Below are positions 13,423 through 16,958 of a stretch of 16,958 nt of DNA, piece by piece. Source of the stretch: Gemmatimonadota bacterium (GTDB lineage Bacteria > Gemmatimonadota > Gemmatimonadetes > Gemmatimonadales > Gemmatimonadaceae); assembly GCA_947475795.1 (NCBI GenBank), contig CANJOX010000023.1:1-16958 (forward strand), read 5' to 3'. Below the pieces are notes generated by a model. That model saw nothing but the letters and a program-made list of their open reading frames with translations, was not told the origin of the DNA and did no database searches. Position 1 is the first letter of the stretch; each line of letters begins with the position of its first letter. Position numbers and translations under genes: made by a program.

Positions 13423-15051
13423 CTAGCCTGGATACGAAACGGAGTGATCGAGTGCGTTGCCGTGCAGCGCCGCAGCGCTCATCGTGTTCGCACTCAGCGC
13501 GATTGCCCGCGCGAGTTCTCGCCGCCGCACTTTGCCACTTCCCGTCATGGGAAAGACATCGAAGAAGCGGACGAAATCGGGAACCTTATCGGCAGCCATC
13601 GTGTCCTGGGCGAATCGTTTGATCTCGCTCCCGGTGATGACCGCCCCTTCGACTGGCACGATGCACGCGCACACCAGCTCTCCCATGACATCATGGGGCA
13701 CGCCGATCACGCAGACATCGTCCACTGCCGGATGCGCACGCAGACGATCCTCGAGTTCGCGCGGGTAGAGCTGCATGCCCCCCCGCGAAATCGTCTCCTG
13801 CCGCCGCCCGACAATCTTCACATAGCCATCCTCATCGATGATCCCCAGATCACCGGTCAGGAAAAATCCGTCCGGCGTCGTGACCTTGGCGGTCTCGGCC
13901 GGCATGCGGAGGTACCCCCGCATGAGATTGGACCCGCGAACGGCGATCTCGCCGACCGCTTCCGGCCCGTGCAGCTCTCCCGTCATGAGATCCATCGCCA
14001 TGATCTCGACGCCCGGCAGGGCGCATCCCACACTGCTCACGCGACGGTCGTCGCTGTCGGCAAAGCGGGTGATCGTGACCACGGGTCCGGTTTCCGTGAG
14101 GCCGTACGCCACGAGGACGTCGCACCAGCGACGCACCCGGCGCAGCAGCGCCCCGTCCACCGAACTGCCGGCCATGACGCCGGCGCGTAGCGACGTGAGT
14201 CGCGACGGGTCGAACGACTCCTCACGCATGAGGAGGTGATACTGCGTGGGCACGCCGTGCAGCACCGTGACCTTGGCGTCGGCGATGAGCGCGAGGGCGC
14301 GCGCCGGGTCGAAGGACGGTTGCAGCACGATCGTCGCGCCACGTGCCATCGTGCCCAGCATGACGCCGAAGCCGAAGATGGCAAAGAACGGGACCGCTCC
14401 GAGCACGCGGTCGTCGGGCGAAATCTCGAGGATCTCCGCCACACGGACTGCGTTTTCCACCAGCGCCCGGTGCGATAGCGGCACGCCCTTGGGCTTGCCC
14501 ATCGTTCCCGACGTGTACATGACGGCCAGGTCGGCCGCTTCGTCATACACCGCTGGCCGCGGAACCGGTCGCCCGGCCCCGCTCGAGACGAGATCTTCGA
14601 ACTGAAAGATCCGGTCGTCGTACCACAGATCCTCGTCGCCGACCGTGACCACGTACTGCAGGTCGGGCAGATCGCCGAGGAGTTCTTCGAACCGCTCCAG
14701 AAAATCGACGCCGTCCCACTGTTCGATGGTGACGACAGCGCTCGCTTCCGCGTGGCGCAGTTGGTACCGCAGATCGTGCACGCTGAGCTGCGGACTGACC
14801 GGCACCACGACAGCGCCGAGTTTCGCCGCGGCCAGTGTGGCGATGATCCACTCCACGCCGTTCGGCAGGTTGACCGCGATGCGATCGCCCGTGCCAAGCC
14901 CCAATTCGGAGAAAGCGGCAGCCAGGGAGGACGCGTCGGCGTCCACCTGCTGATAGGTCCACGTCCGTTCACCATCAGTGGCAAGCACGCGCGCGGGATG
15001 CTCCTGCGCACAGCGCTCGACCAGGGGGGCGAGGGACCACGACGATGCCAT
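13423..15051 (-). CDS. AMP-dependent acyl-CoA synthetase/ligase (ANL superfamily)
   Basis: The 542-residue product has the length and motifs of an acyl-CoA synthetase that adenylates a carboxylic acid and transfers it to CoA. P-loop A3: MYTSGTMGKPKG (178-189). A5: YGLTETGPV (316-324). A7: FLTGDLG with Asp401. A8: GRRQETISRGGMQLYPRELE (415-434). A10: PMTGSGKVRRREL with the adenylation Lys507. The acyl pocket gives no clear substrate; a fatty or aromatic acid is possible. The frame is open to 15393, but ATG 15051 starts the conserved LAPLVERCAQEHPARVLATDG region and has GGAG four bases upstream. The gene overlaps no neighbour, is divergent from the kinase gene with 40 bases between, and is followed after three bases by the NYN-LOTUS gene. 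Confidence 0.9.
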   Translation of the reverse strand: MASSWSLAPLVERCAQEHPARVLATDGERTWTYQQVDADASSLAAAFSELGLGTGDRIAVNLPNGVEWIIATLAAAKLGAVVVPVSPQLSVHDLRYQLRHAEASAVVTIEQWDGVDFLERFEELLGDLPDLQYVVTVGDEDLWYDDRIFQFEDLVSSGAGRPVPRPAVYDEAADLAVMYTSGTMGKPKGVPLSHRALVENAVRVAEILEISPDDRVLGAVPFFAIFGFGVMLGTMARGATIVLQPSFDPARALALIADAKVTVLHGVPTQYHLLMREESFDPSRLTSLRAGVMAGSSVDGALLRRVRRWCDVLVAYGLTETGPVVTITRFADSDDRRVSSVGCALPGVEIMAMDLMTGELHGPEAVGEIAVRGSNLMRGYLRMPAETAKVTTPDGFFLTGDLGIIDEDGYVKIVGRRQETISRGGMQLYPRELEDRLRAHPAVDDVCVIGVPHDVMGELVCACIVPVEGAVITGSEIKRFAQDTMAADKVPDFVRFFDVFPMTGSGKVRRRELARAIALSANTMSAAALHGNALDHSVSYPG

Positions 15052-15091
15052 TCCACTCCGGGACCGGGTACAGCCACGTAAATTACTGACT
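15052..15091. promoter_or_regulatory. Short divergent promoter region between the AMP ligase and the histidine kinase
   Basis: Only 40 bases separate two divergent starts, so the promoters must overlap each other or the coding ends. TAAATT (15079-15084) could be a -10 for the kinase; with its ATG at 15092 and no Shine-Dalgarno, the kinase mRNA may be nearly leaderless. No convincing -35 is seen. Confidence 0.35.
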
Positions 15092-16408
15092 ATGAACGAG
15101 ATGCGGAAGCCAAACCGTGATGCGGGGCATTCCGGCGATTCGCCCGCCGCCGAGGGCCCGGTGGAGAAACCCGCCCCCGAATCGCGCCGTAGGGGGGCAT
15201 CGCTGGCTCCGTTCCGCTCGCGGCTGTTCGCCACGCTCATCCTGTTCGCGCTCGTGCCCACGGTCGCGGTCACGCTGGTCTGGGCCGGGGCGGCCAGCCG
15301 TGCGCTGTCGCTCCTCTCGGCCCGCTCGGCGTGGGAGCGGATCGCCCAGAGTGGCGAGCAGGCCGTCGCCGCGACCCGGAGCGCACCACTCACCGTGGCA
15401 GGGCGCGAGGCGGTGCGGCGTCATGAGGCCGAGTTGCGACAGTCCGTAGAGCTGGCGCGGCGGTTCGACTACGTGGCGGGTCGTTCGATGCGGCTGGTGG
15501 TGGCGGGCGCGGTGCTGGTGGTGGCGCTGGTCGCGGTTGGGGCCTCACGGGTGGCGGGGCACTTGAGTCGGCAGCTCAGCCGGCCGCTGGACGAGTTGGT
15601 GGGCTGGACGGGACTGATCCGCATGGGGCGGGCGATCCCGGCACAACCGGAGCGGCGCGGCGCCCCGGAATTCGAAGTCCTGCGGACGGGGATGCGGACC
15701 ATGGCGCACGAACTCGAGACCGGACGGCGGCGTGCGCTCGATGCCGAGCGCGCCGAGGCGTTTCGCGAGTCCGCGCGGCGGTTTGCGCACGAGCTCAAGA
15801 ACCCGCTCACTCCCATCCGCTTTGCCGTCGACCGGCTGCGACGCACCGCGCCCGAGGAGCTGCGGGATACCGTGGAGGTCTTGGCCGAGGAAGCCGCTCG
15901 CCTGGAAACCATGGCGCGGAGTTTTGCGCAGTTCGGTCGCCTCCCGGACGGCCCCGCCGCTGACATCGACGTGGCGGAGCTGGTGACCCGGGTGGCGCGC
16001 AGCACCGTGCCGGAGCGACTGCCGGTCACGATCGTGTGCGACGACGCCCTGCCATTGGTTCATGGCTTTCATGAGCCGCTGGTGCGCGCGGTCACCAACG
16101 TGCTGCTGAACGCCGTCGATGCGTGCGGACCCGCGGGGCAGATCGACATCGCGGTCCGCGCGGCGGCGGCGCAGGTCACGATCATCATCCGCGACAACGG
16201 CTGCGGTATCGCGCCGGAGGCACTGGCGCGCATCTTCGATCCGTATGTCACCACGAAGCCCGGCGGCACGGGGCTTGGCCTCGCCATCGCCCGGCAGACC
16301 ATGGAAGCCCATCGGGGATCCATCGACGCCACGAGCACCGTGGGCGTCGGCACCACGATTTCATTACGTCTGCCGCTGCATGAGCGGGCTGATTTCACGG
16401 AGAGCTGA
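15092..16408 (+). CDS. Membrane sensor histidine kinase, NtrY-like
   Basis: The 438-residue product has a basic, proline-rich cytoplasmic N-terminus, a first membrane helix (about 45-67), a short external segment of some 65 residues without a recognisable sensor domain, a second helix (about 134-156) and a HAMP-like linker (SRQLSRPLDELVGW). The DHp helix RRFAHELKNPLTPIRFAVDRL carries the phospho-acceptor His233; the HELKNPLTPI form is typical of the NtrY group. The ATPase domain has the N-box VLLNAVDA (Asn340), DNGCGI (368-373), FDPYVTTKPGGTGLGLAIA and a final GTTISLRLP strand, so it should be active. ATG 15092 was chosen because upstream codons overlap the divergent promoter region; ATG 15101 is an alternative. 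The signal is unknown. Confidence 0.9.
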   Translation: MNEMRKPNRDAGHSGDSPAAEGPVEKPAPESRRRGASLAPFRSRLFATLILFALVPTVAVTLVWAGAASRALSLLSARSAWERIAQSGEQAVAATRSAPLTVAGREAVRRHEAELRQSVELARRFDYVAGRSMRLVVAGAVLVVALVAVGASRVAGHLSRQLSRPLDELVGWTGLIRMGRAIPAQPERRGAPEFEVLRTGMRTMAHELETGRRRALDAERAEAFRESARRFAHELKNPLTPIRFAVDRLRRTAPEELRDTVEVLAEEAARLETMARSFAQFGRLPDGPAADIDVAELVTRVARSTVPERLPVTIVCDDALPLVHGFHEPLVRAVTNVLLNAVDACGPAGQIDIAVRAAAAQVTIIIRDNGCGIAPEALARIFDPYVTTKPGGTGLGLAIARQTMEAHRGSIDATSTVGVGTTISLRLPLHERADFTES

Positions 16409-16911
16409 TGACGCGTCAAACGCAGGGACAACCGGACCAGCCACTCGTGCGGCTGCCAAGCGGACAGCTCATCGTCGCCCCCGACGCACCACTCCCGCCG
16501 GGCACGATCGTCTTCACCGGCGACGGCAGCGGCGAGAGCGTGCGCATCAACGTGAAGGGCGGCAACGTCGTGCTCACGCAGGGCACCAACACCACGACCA
16601 TTCCACTCAACGATGTCGTGCCGCGGGGCTTGGTGCAGATGTCCTGGGCGGTGGCGGCATCGGTGATCGCCGTGTTCATCGGCTGGCCGATTGCCCGCGC
16701 CGTGGCGCGCTACCTCGACCGCCGCGGCCGCGCGGTGCGCGCCGATAGTGTGCTCGAAGCGCAGCTCCAACAACGCTTCGACGCGATGGAGCGCAACATC
16801 GACACCGTTGCCATCGAGATGGAGCGACTGAGCGAGGCGCAGCGCTTCACGTCGAAACTGCTGGAACAGCGTCCGGCCGCCGTCGCGGTCCCGATCGACG
16901 CCAACCGGTAG
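16408..16911 (+). CDS. Single-pass membrane protein with predicted C-terminal coiled coil, unknown function
   Basis: The 167-residue product starts with ATG sharing one base with the kinase stop (TGATG). Its N-terminal 75 residues are polar and beta-rich (LVRLPSGQLIVAP, GTIVFTGDGSGESVRINVKGGNVVL), then one membrane helix (about 78-100, WAVAASVIAVFIGWPIARAVA), then an RR-rich stop and a heptad-like helix (about 112-152, SVLEAQLQQRFDAMERNIDTVAIEMERL). I do not recognise a family. Lying between a sensor kinase and a response regulator, it may modulate the kinase or anchor a complex; that is inference from position only. There is no cleavable signal peptide at the N-terminus, so orientation is open. 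Confidence 0.8.
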   Translation: MTRQTQGQPDQPLVRLPSGQLIVAPDAPLPPGTIVFTGDGSGESVRINVKGGNVVLTQGTNTTTIPLNDVVPRGLVQMSWAVAASVIAVFIGWPIARAVARYLDRRGRAVRADSVLEAQLQQRFDAMERNIDTVAIEMERLSEAQRFTSKLLEQRPAAVAVPIDANR

Positions 16912-16923
16912 GCGGCCGCCGCG

Positions 16924-16958
16924 ATGCCCAGCGTCCTGATCGTCGACGACGAACCGAA
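16924..16958 (+). CDS. Response regulator, N-terminal fragment cut by the window end
   Basis: Only the first eleven codons are visible: MPSVLIVDDEP, the first beta strand and the acidic pair (Asp8, Asp9) of a CheY-type receiver domain. It starts 12 bases after the preceding stop. Behind an NtrY-like kinase the likely partner is an NtrX/NtrC-type sigma-54 activator, but the output domain lies outside the window. Confidence 0.8.
   Translation, partial: MPSVLIVDDEP

Noticed and set aside
14978..15091. Upstream extension of the histidine kinase frame to 14978
   Set aside because: It lies antisense inside the AMP ligase 5' end; ATG 15092 gives a normal kinase N-terminus.
15052..15393. N-terminal extension of the AMP ligase to 15393
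   Set aside because: It would overlap the start of the divergent kinase and reads as low-complexity antisense sequence; ligase homology begins just after the ATG at 15051.

Overview
The window is GC-rich bacterial chromosome, densely coded, with frequent GTG starts and stop/start overlaps of 1-4 bases. There are no rRNA, tRNA, CRISPR or transposase signals. Gene content (Rho, RuvX, MltG, RlmI-type methyltransferase, Fpg, Tdh/Kbl, an NtrY-like kinase, a lysine/alanine H1-like protein) is that of a free-living Gram-negative-type bacterium. A member of the Gemmatimonadota is my best guess from the overall style, but the sequence alone does not prove it.

Layout. (1) 1-4222, plus strand: the C-terminal part of rho, then ruvX, mltG, a family-2 glycosyltransferase and an RlmI-like 23S rRNA methyltransferase. 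The last four are joined by GTGA, GTGA and ATGA overlaps, so they look like one operon. (2) 4327-6257: a GT4-type glycosyltransferase (plus), convergent with and overlapping mutM/fpg (minus). (3) 6258-7752: an AT-richer intergenic stretch, a diverged SAM-methyltransferase-like gene with an unclear start, a strong intrinsic terminator, a 62-residue ORF with a good ribosome binding site, and a second perfect hairpin shared with the next, convergent gene. (4) 7789-8097, minus: a 102-residue histone-H1-like Lys/Ala repeat protein. (5) 8098-8803: about 700 bases without a convincing gene, but with a striking dyad lying between promoter-like hexamers. (6) 8804-11036: tdh-kbl, which convert threonine to glycine and acetyl-CoA; the Tdh has lost all four cysteines of its structural zinc site. 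A perfect 19-bp-stem bidirectional terminator follows. (7) 11128-15051, minus: an acyl-CoA-synthetase-like AMP ligase immediately upstream of a 763-residue protein that joins a NYN ribonuclease domain, an OST-HTH/LOTUS domain, arginine/glycine-rich patches, a second LOTUS-like domain and an H1-like lysine tail. (8) 15092-16958, plus: an NtrY-like membrane histidine kinase, a one-helix membrane protein of unknown function and the first codons of a response regulator.

The most interesting item is the NYN-LOTUS-RG-LOTUS-H1-tail protein. It resembles in domain logic the eukaryotic MARF1 type of RNA-degrading proteins, and it carries the same kind of basic tail as the stand-alone H1-like protein 3 kb away. 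Second are the zinc-lobe-less Tdh and the dyad-in-spacer promoter upstream of it.
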